The translations under genes and the position numbers were made by a program. A stretch of 64,000 bases of DNA from Mycolicibacterium chubuense NBB4 (GTDB taxonomy: Bacteria > Actinomycetota > Actinomycetes > Mycobacteriales > Mycobacteriaceae): contig NC_018027.1 in assembly GCF_000266905.1 (NCBI RefSeq), positions 2,914,001-2,978,000 of the forward strand, in the 5' to 3' direction. Shown piece after piece: positions 41,165 through 48,794 of the stretch (the first letter of the stretch is position 1; each line of letters begins with the position of its first letter). Below the pieces are notes generated by a model. It was not told the DNA's origin. It saw only the letters and a list, made by a program, of their open reading frames with translations, and searched no databases.

Positions 41165-42161
41165 ACACGGCACGATAATTCACCCGCGCGGCGGTGGCGA
41201 CGACTGCGAGCAGGCACCCGGCCGCAGCCCATGCGGTCAGCGTGATCAGGGGTGCGGCCGCACCGTGGCCGGCGAAGTAGGACACGCTTCGCAACAGCGA
41301 GACTCCCGATCCCTGGGGAACGAGCATGCTGAACGTCGAGTAGAAGCCGGACAGCAGCGGACGGCCCACCGGACCGGCGGCGGCCGCGTTGCCGACCACG
41401 ACCAGGAACAGCCCCAGTGCGACGGACGCGGCGGTGCCGAAGGCGGCCGCGACCCCGGTGACCGCGCCTCCGACGGCCATCGCATAGAGCCACAGCACCG
41501 CGAACACCTGCCACGGATGCGCGGTCAGCGCATCGAGCATCGGTCCCACATAGATCGTCACCGCGCCGGCGAGCACCGTCGAGAAGGCGACCAGGGACAG
41601 CGTGCGCAGGCCCAGCGTCGCCGGGGCGCGGACGCTGCCCGTCAGTCGTCCGAGCAGCGCCGCACCGAGAGACGCGCCGATCGAGACGAAGATGACGGCA
41701 TAGAACTCGACCGTGCCGGAAGGGTCGCCCGGCGATGTCGGCGCCACGTCCTCGACGACCGGTGCCAGGGCGGCGCGCTCGGCGACCGCTCGTCCGACGG
41801 ACTCCGCGGCGGCCGCCACGCTGTGCCCACCTCCGCCGGCGACGTAGATCGTCAGCCGGCGGTCGGGTGTGACGGCCAGCGCGGTGTCGGCGGTGCGTTC
41901 GTACACCTGCCGGCGGGCGGCGGCCGGATCACCGACTTCGTTGACCGACAAGGCATTCTGCTCGCGCAGCCCTTGCACGATCGGCGCAGGCGCCGACACC
42001 GCGACCCTCATGTGGTGCAGTGTCGGTTTGGCGAAGGCGCCGGAGTAGCTGGCCACCATGGCGAGAACGAAGATCGTGAGTCCGGCCAGTGCCAGCGCCG
42101 TGGTCCGCAACGCGGATCGGTCGCGGAACGCCGGAAGCTCGTCGACGTGGTGTTTACCCAT
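41091..42161 (-). CDS. ABC-2/YhgE-Pip-like multi-pass membrane protein
   Basis: The 356-residue protein has an N-terminal TM (TALALAGLTIFVLAMVASYS, about 20-40), an extracytoplasmic domain (about 45-160) and five or so further helices (such as LIITLTAW-like APLITLTAWAAAGCLLAVVA near the end). This topology is shared by YhgE/Pip and ABC-2 permeases and DUF3533 proteins. No ATPase is adjacent. It starts 8 bp inside the end of the TetR gene, so the regulator probably controls it. Export of an unknown compound is inferred. Confidence 0.75.
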   Translation of the reverse strand: MGKHHVDELPAFRDRSALRTTALALAGLTIFVLAMVASYSGAFAKPTLHHMRVAVSAPAPIVQGLREQNALSVNEVGDPAAARRQVYERTADTALAVTPDRRLTIYVAGGGGHSVAAAAESVGRAVAERAALAPVVEDVAPTSPGDPSGTVEFYAVIFVSIGASLGAALLGRLTGSVRAPATLGLRTLSLVAFSTVLAGAVTIYVGPMLDALTAHPWQVFAVLWLYAMAVGGAVTGVAAAFGTAASVALGLFLVVVGNAAAAGPVGRPLLSGFYSTFSMLVPQGSGVSLLRSVSYFAGHGAAAPLITLTAWAAAGCLLAVVATAARVNYRAVYDRYAERVGPDRAVLRPRLLPSAD

Positions 42162-42753
42162 CGGGGGTCCTTTCTCGAGCTGCGGAGATGCCCAGCAGGG
42201 CGTCGACGGTGTCGAGCGCGGCGCTGACGCGGGCATTGAGGTCGGTGGCGTCGGGGTCCTCCATCCAGGACCGGAGCACCTCCATGAAGCCGCCGACCAG
42301 GAATCGGGTGACCGCCTCGGCGGGCAGGGGAGCGATGGCGGCCAGAACGGCCATGCCCTGTGCGGCGATCTGTTCGCAGGCCGGCAGCAGCGCGTCCCGG
42401 AAGGCGGTGACGACGTGCTGGGTGACGGTGCTCGGCACGATGTTGCGGTACATCGCGCGGTGATCGGCGGCGAACGCGAACAGCTGCAGGATGCTGGCGC
42501 GGGCGTCGCCGCCGGGGACACCCGCGCCGGCCGCGACGGCCTGGAACTCGTGGCTGAACGCGACACCGACGGCGTCGTCGCGGTCGCGGAAATGCCGGTA
42601 GAAGACCTGACGGCTCACCTCGGCCCTGGAGACCAGGTCACCGACCGTGATCTCGTCGACCGGACGTTCGTGAGCCATCGCGAACGCCGCCGCGAGGAGC
42701 CTGGTGCGGACTCGTTCCGCCCGGGGGTCTGCGCTTCGGACTCGTACTGGCAT
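42154..42753 (-). CDS. TetR-family regulator of the adjacent membrane protein
   Basis: The 199-residue protein has a helix-turn-helix at about residues 15-65 (DEITVGDLVSRAEVSRQVFY, RHFRDRDD) and a C-terminal ligand domain. ATG at 42753. Its overlap with the membrane protein gene indicates one transcript, and an inverted repeat upstream (42783-42795) suggests autoregulation. Ligand unknown. Confidence 0.9.
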   Translation of the reverse strand: MPVRVRSADPRAERVRTRLLAAAFAMAHERPVDEITVGDLVSRAEVSRQVFYRHFRDRDDAVGVAFSHEFQAVAAGAGVPGGDARASILQLFAFAADHRAMYRNIVPSTVTQHVVTAFRDALLPACEQIAAQGMAVLAAIAPLPAEAVTRFLVGGFMEVLRSWMEDPDATDLNARVSAALDTVDALLGISAARERTPDG

Positions 42754-42782
42754 GCGTCGAGACTAAGCGATTTCGTTGACAC

Positions 42783-42795
42783 ATGTCGACGACAT
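42783..42795. promoter_or_regulatory. Candidate TetR operator
   Basis: ATGTC-GAC-GACAT, with a further ACAT half-site adjacent, lies 30 bp upstream of the TetR start. Confidence 0.45.
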
Positions 42796-42897
42796 ATTAG
42801 GTGATCTAAGACAAGCTCGCGGTGAGCTGTGACGCCGGTTGCGGCAGACCGCGACCGTGACGCGAGGCCCGGCCGTGGATCAGACGAGGGCGGGCGG

Positions 42898-42943
42898 CGC
42901 CGAGTCGGCCCGCCGCCCAGGCAGCCGGCGGGCCGACTCGGCG
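42898..42943 (-). terminator. Terminator downstream of the SnoaL-like gene
   Basis: A perfect 18-bp GC-rich stem (42898-42915 with 42926-42943) with a 10-nt loop begins 4 bp after the stop of the minus-strand SnoaL-like gene. Confidence 0.88.
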
Positions 42944-42947
42944 GCGA

Positions 42948-43343
42948 TCACTGGCTGGAGGCCGTCAGCTTCTTGCCGTACTGCCGCTCCATCATGGCCG
43001 TGTCGCCGCACACCTCGACCCGAACCGTCTTGCCGTCCCGCAGTGTGTACACCTCGACGTCGTGAGCCGTCTCGCCGCCCACCGTCGACTCGCTGAGCAC
43101 GACCACCATGTCGCCGTCGGCGAGGAATCGGTGCGCCGTGATGCTCGGCGACTTCTCGCCCAGCCGCTGCAGGAACTCGCCCAGTTCCCCCTTGCCGTGA
43201 TAGGTGCCGCTGATGGCGCTCTCACCCGGCTGCACCCACTCGATGTTGTCGTCGAACAAACTCATCAACGTCTCGACGTCACCGTCAGCGAAGGCTTGGT
43301 ACCCCCGCTTGATGATGTCGATGTTCTGCTCCTGTTCCGACAT
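42948..43343 (-). CDS. SnoaL-like (NTF2-fold) protein
   Basis: The 131-residue cone-shaped alpha+beta protein matches the SnoaL/NTF2 pattern: DIIKRGYQAFADGDVETLMS, FDDNIEWVQPGESAISGTYH and FLADGDMVVVLSESTVGG. Members are hydrolases, isomerases or simple ligand binders; no catalytic assignment is possible here. ATG at 43343. It is divergent from the LuxR gene at 43542. Confidence 0.88.
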   Translation of the reverse strand: MSEQEQNIDIIKRGYQAFADGDVETLMSLFDDNIEWVQPGESAISGTYHGKGELGEFLQRLGEKSPSITAHRFLADGDMVVVLSESTVGGETAHDVEVYTLRDGKTVRVEVCGDTAMMERQYGKKLTASSQ

Positions 43344-43470
43344 GTCCGCCTTCCTTTCCCTTCGATCGGGGCCCGGACGCAGCCCTCAGTGCGCGTCGAT
43401 CAGGACACTCCGATACCAGCAGCGAAGCACCGTGCAGCGGCGAAACCATCATCTGAACGAATGAGATCCA

Positions 43471-43612
43471 CTAGCCTTCTCAGTGGACTCACGGGGCCGT
43501 GTTGTCATGCAGAGGCTGACGATCGATTCGGGGACGTGGCCATGGTCACGGTCGATGAGTTCTCGCGCCTAGTTTCCGGCATCTACGCGGCGGCGGTCAG
43601 TCCTGAGGACTG
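43471..43612 (+). repeat. Duplicated promoter and N-terminal region, copy 1
   Basis: This block of about 142 bp recurs at 44720-44861 with only a few base differences. It holds the leader of the first LuxR gene and its first ~20 codons. Confidence 0.85.
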
Positions 43613-44642
43613 GCAGGCGGCCATTCGAGACATCCACCGCGCGCTGGGCGGAACGGGCGGCTCACTGCTGGTGGGAGATCCGCGGGGGATGTCGTTCCAG
43701 AACTCGACACTGCCCGCGGCGGTGCTCGAAAGCTACGTGGCAGAAGGGTACTACCGCCTCGACTACGTGCTCGCCGCTATCGAGCAGGGTCCTGTCGGCG
43801 TCGTGCGGACCGGTCCCGAAGTCGTCGTCGCGAATCGGGACCCCGATTTCTACGTGGGGTGGATGCGCCCCAACGAGCTCGAGGACGGATTGTTCGTTCG
43901 GCTCAGCGACGGCCCTCGATCGAGCCACTTGTTGGTGTTGTCACCCACGAGTCCCTTCGGCACCCCGGAGCGGGTGAAGCTGATGAGCGGGCTGGTGGAA
44001 CATCTGCGACAGGCCCTGCGCACGCAGGGCAGGCTGGAGGCGTTGTCGGACAGGGCGGTCGAGACCGCCGGCGCCCTGGAGTCGGTCAGGCACGGAGTCG
44101 TCGTCCTCGCCCGAGACGGCCTCGTCGTCAACTACAACTCCGCGGCCGAGCGGATCTTCCGCACCCGCGACGGCCTGATGACGCGGTCGGGCCGATTGGC
44201 CGGCAACGCCGCCCACTTCGACCGCGAGCTGAGCCTGGCCATCGACAACGCCCTCACCGGAACACACTCCACCATCCGCACCGGATCGTCACTCACCTGC
44301 CCACGCCCCTCGGGCAAGCGACCCTACGTGATCCATGTGTCGCCATCGCACCGCCGCAACGCCGACGAGCCCCTGCGCCGACCGATGGCGCTGGCACTCA
44401 TCATCGACCCCGAAGACGAACCCGAACCGGATCACCGCCTGCTGCAACGCCTTTACCACCTCACCAGAGCCGAAGCCGACATCGCGATACGCGTACTGCA
44501 CGGCGCGGGCCTCAAGGAGATCTCAGAACAACTGTCGATCTCGCTGCCGACGGTGCGCACCCACCTGCAACACATCTTCGACAAGACCGACACCCACCGC
44601 CAAGCAGAACTCGTCAGACTCCTCCTCGCACTGAGCCCATGA
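43542..44642 (+). CDS. LuxR-family regulator, tandem copy 1
   Basis: The ATG at 43542 gives 366 residues. The N-terminal third (about 1-160) is a variable sensor-like region. A PAS-like segment (VRHGVVVLARDGLVVNYNSA, about 185-300) and a C-terminal LuxR HTH follow (LTRAEADIAIRVLHGAGLKE then ISEQLSISLPTVRTHLQHIF, about 305-362). It should activate or repress nearby genes in response to an unknown ligand. From residue ~165 to the end it is identical in protein sequence to copy 2, while the region before differs (GGTGGSLLVGDPRGM versus GGTVGTLSQATDGVW). An in-frame extension upstream is not supported. Confidence 0.92.
   Translation: MVTVDEFSRLVSGIYAAAVSPEDWQAAIRDIHRALGGTGGSLLVGDPRGMSFQNSTLPAAVLESYVAEGYYRLDYVLAAIEQGPVGVVRTGPEVVVANRDPDFYVGWMRPNELEDGLFVRLSDGPRSSHLLVLSPTSPFGTPERVKLMSGLVEHLRQALRTQGRLEALSDRAVETAGALESVRHGVVVLARDGLVVNYNSAAERIFRTRDGLMTRSGRLAGNAAHFDRELSLAIDNALTGTHSTIRTGSSLTCPRPSGKRPYVIHVSPSHRRNADEPLRRPMALALIIDPEDEPEPDHRLLQRLYHLTRAEADIAIRVLHGAGLKEISEQLSISLPTVRTHLQHIFDKTDTHRQAELVRLLLALSP
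44035..44642 (+). repeat. Near-identical 608-bp block, copy 1
   Basis: It is repeated at 45287-45894. By eye I find three differences, all synonymous. The block covers the PAS-like and HTH parts of the LuxR genes. Confidence 0.92.
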
Positions 44643-44719
44643 ACGGGGCCTCACCGTCGAGACATGAGCAACCAAGAACCACACGGCGCCGAAACCGCGA
44701 TCTCGACGAACGACATCGA

Positions 44720-44861
44720 CTAGCCTTCTCAATGGACTCACGGGGCCGTGTTGTCATGCAGAGGCTGACGATCGATTCGGGGACGTGGCCATGGCCACGG
44801 TCGATGAGTTCTCGCGCCTAGTTTTCGGCATCTACGCGGCGGCGGTCACTCCTGAGGATTG
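44720..44861 (+). repeat. Duplicated promoter and N-terminal region, copy 2
   Basis: The second copy of the block at 43471-43612, offset by 1249 bp. Confidence 0.85.
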
Positions 44862-45894
44862 GCACGCGGCGCTCGACGATGTTCGCCGGGCCATCGGCGG
44901 GACTGTCGGCACACTCAGCCAAGCGACGGACGGGGTCTGGGCCATCCGGGCTACGACCGCACCCGCCGATGTCGGTGATGCTTACGCCGACCACTACTAC
45001 CGCCTGGATTACGTGCTGGCCGGCGCAGCGACCGGTCCGGTGGGTGCGGTACGCACCGGGACAGAGCTCATAGCACCGCAGACGGACACAGAGTTCTACA
45101 ACGACTGGATGCGTCCGAACGACATCGGAGACGGCCTCTTCGCCCGCCTCACCAGCGGGCGACGCCTGTCGTGTCTGATCGTGGCTTCGCCGGCGCGGAC
45201 CGAGCCATTCGACACCCCGGAGCGCGTGAAATTGATGGGCGGATTGGTGCAGCACCTCCAACAGGCGCTGCGCACCCAGAACACGTTGGAGGCGTTGTCG
45301 GACAGGGCGGTCGAGACCGCCGGCGCCCTGGAGTCGGTCAGGCACGGAGTCGTCGTCCTCGCCCGAGACGGCCTCGTCGTCAACTACAACTCCGCGGCCG
45401 AGCGAATCTTCCGCACCCGCGACGGCCTGATGACGCGGTCGGGCCGATTGGCCGGCAACGCCGCCCACTTCGACCGCGAGCTGAGCCTGGCCATCGACAA
45501 CGCCCTCACCGGAACACACTCCACCATCCGCACCGGATCGTCACTCACCTGCCCACGCCCCTCGGGCAAGCGACCCTACGTGATCCATGTCTCGCCATCG
45601 CACCGCCGCAACGCCGACGAGCCCCTGCGCCGACCGATGGCGCTGGCACTCATCATCGACCCCGAAGACGAACCCGAACCGGATCACCGCCTGCTGCAAC
45701 GCCTTTACCACCTCACCAGAGCCGAAGCCGACATCGCGATACGCGTACTGCACGGCGCGGGCCTCAAGGAGATCTCAGAACAACTGTCGATCTCGCTGCC
45801 GACGGTACGCACCCACCTGCAACACATCTTCGACAAGACCGACACCCACCGCCAAGCAGAACTCGTCAGACTCCTCCTCGCACTGAGCCCATGA
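44791..45894 (+). CDS. LuxR-family regulator, tandem copy 2
   Basis: The ATG at 44791 gives 367 residues with the same architecture as copy 1. The sensor part (about 20-165) has diverged (EDWHAALDDVRRAIGGTVG, RLDYVLAGAATGPVGAVRTG) although the overall pattern, with GYYRLDYVLA-type and WMRPN motifs, is preserved. The PAS-like and HTH parts are the same as copy 1. The two proteins should bind the same DNA site but may sense different ligands. The flavin monooxygenase 94 bp downstream, on the opposite strand, is a possible target. Confidence 0.92.
   Translation: MATVDEFSRLVFGIYAAAVTPEDWHAALDDVRRAIGGTVGTLSQATDGVWAIRATTAPADVGDAYADHYYRLDYVLAGAATGPVGAVRTGTELIAPQTDTEFYNDWMRPNDIGDGLFARLTSGRRLSCLIVASPARTEPFDTPERVKLMGGLVQHLQQALRTQNTLEALSDRAVETAGALESVRHGVVVLARDGLVVNYNSAAERIFRTRDGLMTRSGRLAGNAAHFDRELSLAIDNALTGTHSTIRTGSSLTCPRPSGKRPYVIHVSPSHRRNADEPLRRPMALALIIDPEDEPEPDHRLLQRLYHLTRAEADIAIRVLHGAGLKEISEQLSISLPTVRTHLQHIFDKTDTHRQAELVRLLLALSP
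45287..45894 (+). repeat. Near-identical 608-bp block, copy 2
   Basis: The copy of 44035-44642; the 1252-bp offset is 3 bp larger than that of the upstream block, reflecting one extra codon in the variable sensor part. Confidence 0.92.
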
Positions 45895-45988
45895 ATCTCC
45901 GGTCGCGCTTGCGTTCTGTGCGTTCGGATCTCCCGTGAGAGCACGAGAGGACCTCATTCGGGGGCAGCCGATCAGGAGCCGGTTCCTG

Positions 45989-47479
45989 CTACCGCCGAAG
46001 GAACCACCGCTCCAGCCACCGCTCGAGGGACGCCGCGTCGCCCGGCCCGCCGGCGGCGGCGAGGTAACCGTCGGGCCGGACCAGCATCCAGCACCCGGGT
46101 TCCCGCAGCGGCTCACCGGCCCACGGCCGCACCGACACCACGCCGTCCCAACCGCGGGCCACCTCCACGATCGGCTCGGCACCCTCGCCCGCGAAGAGCG
46201 TGAGGCCACCGAGGTCGAGCGCGTCGTAGAGCCCACCGGCATCGGCCACCCGGTCGCCGGGCCGCAGCGGCCCGATACCACCGGCACCCTGAGCGAGAGC
46301 GCGGTCGCGATAACCGGCCGACAACTGACCGAACATCGACGCGGCGGCGTTCTGCACTCGATCACGCCCGAGCATCCTCGGCGCCAGCCGAATCCGTGCG
46401 GCGTGTACGAACCGGTTGGTGGAGTTGAAGACTCGCGTGCCGATCTCGGTGAACCAGATCAGTCTCCGGATCACAGGGAGGCGCTCGGAGTCATACGTGT
46501 CGAGCAACTCGGGGCGGGCCCGGCCGTCGAGCACCATGGCCAGCTTCCACGCCAGGTTGACCATGTCCTGGATGCCCAGGTTCATGCCCTGCCCGCCGGC
46601 CGGGCTGTGCACATGCGCGGCATCACCGCCGAAGAACACCCTGCCCGACCGCAGTGACCGCACATGCCTGCTGTTGATGCGGAAGCGCGAACTCCAGTTC
46701 AGCGTGTGCAGCCGAACCGGGATGTGCACGGTTCGCGCGAAGAGCCGCTGCATCTGTTCGACCGTGGGTTCCCCGGCGCCGCTGACGATCCCGGCCGGAT
46801 CGGTGGCCATCAGCCGGAACCTGCCCTGCCCCATCGGGAAGGTGGCGACGAATCCGCGGCGGGCCAGGAAGATCGACACCTGGTCGTCGGCGAGCTCACC
46901 GTCGACGTGCAGGTCGGCGAGCACGTACCTCTGCGGCAGCGTCCGCCCGGGGAAATCCACGCCGAGCGCTCTGCGAAGCGTGCTGTGCGGTCCGTCGGCG
47001 GCGATGACGTACGACGCGGAAACGACCTCTTCGGTGCCACCGTCGCTGTGCAGCGTGACGTCCACGCCGGCGCGGTCCACCGACTCGGCCACCGCCGTCA
47101 CCTCCACGCCGCGCTCCACCTTGACGCCCTGGCGCGCCAACTGCTCGGTGAGCAGCCGCTCGGACTCGGACTGCGCCAGCATCAGGATGAAGTTGAATCG
47201 GCTTGGCATGCGGTGTAATTCGATGGGCCCAAGCGTGCGGCCATCGGCATACAGCGTCGCGGCACCCGTCTTGTTACCCAGCGCCAGCATCGAATCTCCG
47301 ACGCCGCGCACGCGCAGTAGTTCCAGGGTCCGCGCCTGCACGGCCAGAGCGCGCGACTCCGTGGACGGCCGGGGCGCCCGGTCGACGAGGCGCACCGACA
47401 CCCCGAGGCGGGAGAGTTCCAGTGCGGCGGTGAGGCCGGTCGGTCCGGCACCGACGATCACGACGGGGATGCGGTCCAT
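45989..47479 (-). CDS. FAD-dependent aromatic monooxygenase (UbiH/PhzS/Rox-like)
   Basis: The 496-residue group A flavoprotein hydroxylase has the GxGxxG FAD site (PVVIVGAGPTGLTAALELSR), the DG motif VIAADGPHSTLRRALG and the GD motif VFFGGDAAHVHSPAGGQGMN. Such enzymes hydroxylate phenolic substrates with NAD(P)H and O2; relatives inactivate rifampicin, so an antibiotic-modifying role is possible but not shown. Its start faces a TetR gene across a 90-bp region containing palindromes, suggesting control by that regulator. ATG at 47479. Confidence 0.9.
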   Translation of the reverse strand: MDRIPVVIVGAGPTGLTAALELSRLGVSVRLVDRAPRPSTESRALAVQARTLELLRVRGVGDSMLALGNKTGAATLYADGRTLGPIELHRMPSRFNFILMLAQSESERLLTEQLARQGVKVERGVEVTAVAESVDRAGVDVTLHSDGGTEEVVSASYVIAADGPHSTLRRALGVDFPGRTLPQRYVLADLHVDGELADDQVSIFLARRGFVATFPMGQGRFRLMATDPAGIVSGAGEPTVEQMQRLFARTVHIPVRLHTLNWSSRFRINSRHVRSLRSGRVFFGGDAAHVHSPAGGQGMNLGIQDMVNLAWKLAMVLDGRARPELLDTYDSERLPVIRRLIWFTEIGTRVFNSTNRFVHAARIRLAPRMLGRDRVQNAAASMFGQLSAGYRDRALAQGAGGIGPLRPGDRVADAGGLYDALDLGGLTLFAGEGAEPIVEVARGWDGVVSVRPWAGEPLREPGCWMLVRPDGYLAAAGGPGDAASLERWLERWFLRR

Positions 47480-47495
47480 GAGAACTCCTCACGTC

Positions 47496-47515
47496 AAGTC
47501 AACAACTGTTGACTT
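47496..47515. promoter_or_regulatory. TetR operator between monooxygenase and regulator
   Basis: AAGTCAACA-AC-TGTTGACTT is an exact 9-bp inverted repeat. A related degenerate copy, GTCAACA-CCCG-GTGACTT, lies at about 47541-47559 and overlaps the start region of the TetR gene. Confidence 0.8.
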
Positions 47516-47569
47516 CAACGATAGAGCGCATGCGCAGAATGTCAACACCCGGTGACTTATGCTGACGCC

Positions 47570-48130
47570 ATGACACGAGCACGCGATGCCGGCGCCACCC
47601 GGGCCGACATCCTGGCCGCCGCGCGTGAGCGCTTCGGCGCCGAGGGCTACGAACGGACGACCCTGCGAGCGATCGCCGCCGACGTCGGCGTCGACCCGGC
47701 CCTGGTGATCCGGTACTTCGGCAACAAGGCGCAACTGTTCGCCGCCGCCGCGGAATTCACCCTGCACCTGCCCGATCTGACCGGGTTGACGCCCGACGAG
47801 ATGGCCGAGGCACTGCTCGAACGCTTCTTCGCGGTCTGGGAAGCGGACACGACGTTCGTCGCCCTGCTGCGGGCGGCGATGACGAGTCCCACCGCGGCGG
47901 AGACGATGCGTCAGGTCTTCGCGACCCAGGTGGCCCCGACCCTGGCGGCCGTCGCCCCCGATCACCCGGGGCCGCGAGCGGTACTGATCGGTTCCCTCGT
48001 GATCGGGATGGCGACGACCCGCTACGTGCTCCAGGCGCCCGCCGCCACGGCGCTCGGCCACGAGGAACTGATCCGGTGGGCGCGGCCCGTCATCCGCGAA
48101 CTGCTGGTCGGCGCCGCACCGCCGCGATAA
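47570..48130 (+). CDS. TetR-family regulator, divergent from the monooxygenase
   Basis: The ATG at 47570 gives 186 residues; a GTG at 47552 would add six. HTH residues are about 15-60 (TTLRAIAADVGVDPALVIRY, FGNKAQLFAAAAEF). The remainder is the TetR-type ligand domain. It probably represses the monooxygenase and itself through the palindrome at 47496-47515. Inducer unknown. Confidence 0.92.
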   Translation: MTRARDAGATRADILAAARERFGAEGYERTTLRAIAADVGVDPALVIRYFGNKAQLFAAAAEFTLHLPDLTGLTPDEMAEALLERFFAVWEADTTFVALLRAAMTSPTAAETMRQVFATQVAPTLAAVAPDHPGPRAVLIGSLVIGMATTRYVLQAPAATALGHEELIRWARPVIRELLVGAAPPR

Positions 48131-48167
48131 CCGCGACACCGCCGCTGGAACGTGTTCTAGTCGAGGA

Positions 48168-48794
48168 GTGCTGAACTACACCCGTGTCGAGAATCTGAGC
48201 GCATCCGACGTCGCACGGTTGCGCGGCCGCTACGAACCGCTTACCGAATCGGTGCGGGCACTGATCGACGCGACCATCCGCACGGAGGCCGACGACGACG
48301 CCGTGGCCGCCGCGAAGGCCGAGATCGATTCGGCTACCGCCCGGCTGCGCTCGTCGGCGCGTGACGGCTCGTTCGGCATCCAGTTCGGCGCCGACGGCGA
48401 CCCGATGCCGTGGGGTAACGCGGTGATCGGTGTGCGCAACCCGACCGCGCCGCCGCTGGTCATCAGTCGGCGCGCCGACGGCTCGGTCAGAAGCGACTTT
48501 TATCTTGGCGCGGCCTTCGAAGGACCACCGGGCCACGTCCACGGCGGGGTCGCGGCGAAGATCCTCGATCACGTCCTCGGCGACGCGGTCAGCACCCCTG
48601 GGATACACCGCCTCACCGGCACACTCACCGTTCGCTACCTGCGCCTGACGCCGCTGGGCCGGCTCAGCGCCGAGGCGCGGATCTCCTATACCGAGGGAGT
48701 GAAGACCTACGCCGTCGGACACATCGCCGACGACGACGGCCCGACCGTGGAGGCGCAGGCGGTGTTCATCGAGCCGCGGTGGGCCCGGGAGTGA
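48168..48794 (+). CDS. Hotdog-fold thioesterase
   Basis: The GTG-start, 208-residue protein has an unrelated N-terminal helical part (about 1-90) and a PaaI-like hotdog domain with FEGPPGHVHGGVAAKILDHV and TGTLTVRYLRLTPLG. It likely acts on acyl-CoA thioesters. It follows the TetR gene on the same strand (37 bp) and overlaps the convergent FUSC gene end by 29 bp. Confidence 0.85.
   Translation: MLNYTRVENLSASDVARLRGRYEPLTESVRALIDATIRTEADDDAVAAAKAEIDSATARLRSSARDGSFGIQFGADGDPMPWGNAVIGVRNPTAPPLVISRRADGSVRSDFYLGAAFEGPPGHVHGGVAAKILDHVLGDAVSTPGIHRLTGTLTVRYLRLTPLGRLSAEARISYTEGVKTYAVGHIADDDGPTVEAQAVFIEPRWARE

Noticed and set aside
43062..43541. Upstream extension of the first LuxR gene
   Set aside because: The frame is open because it is antisense to the SnoaL-like gene; the conserved start shared with the second copy is ATG at 43542.
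44035..45894. Insertion sequence explaining the LuxR duplication
   Set aside because: No transposase, terminal inverted repeats or target-site duplication were found; a direct tandem duplication suffices.
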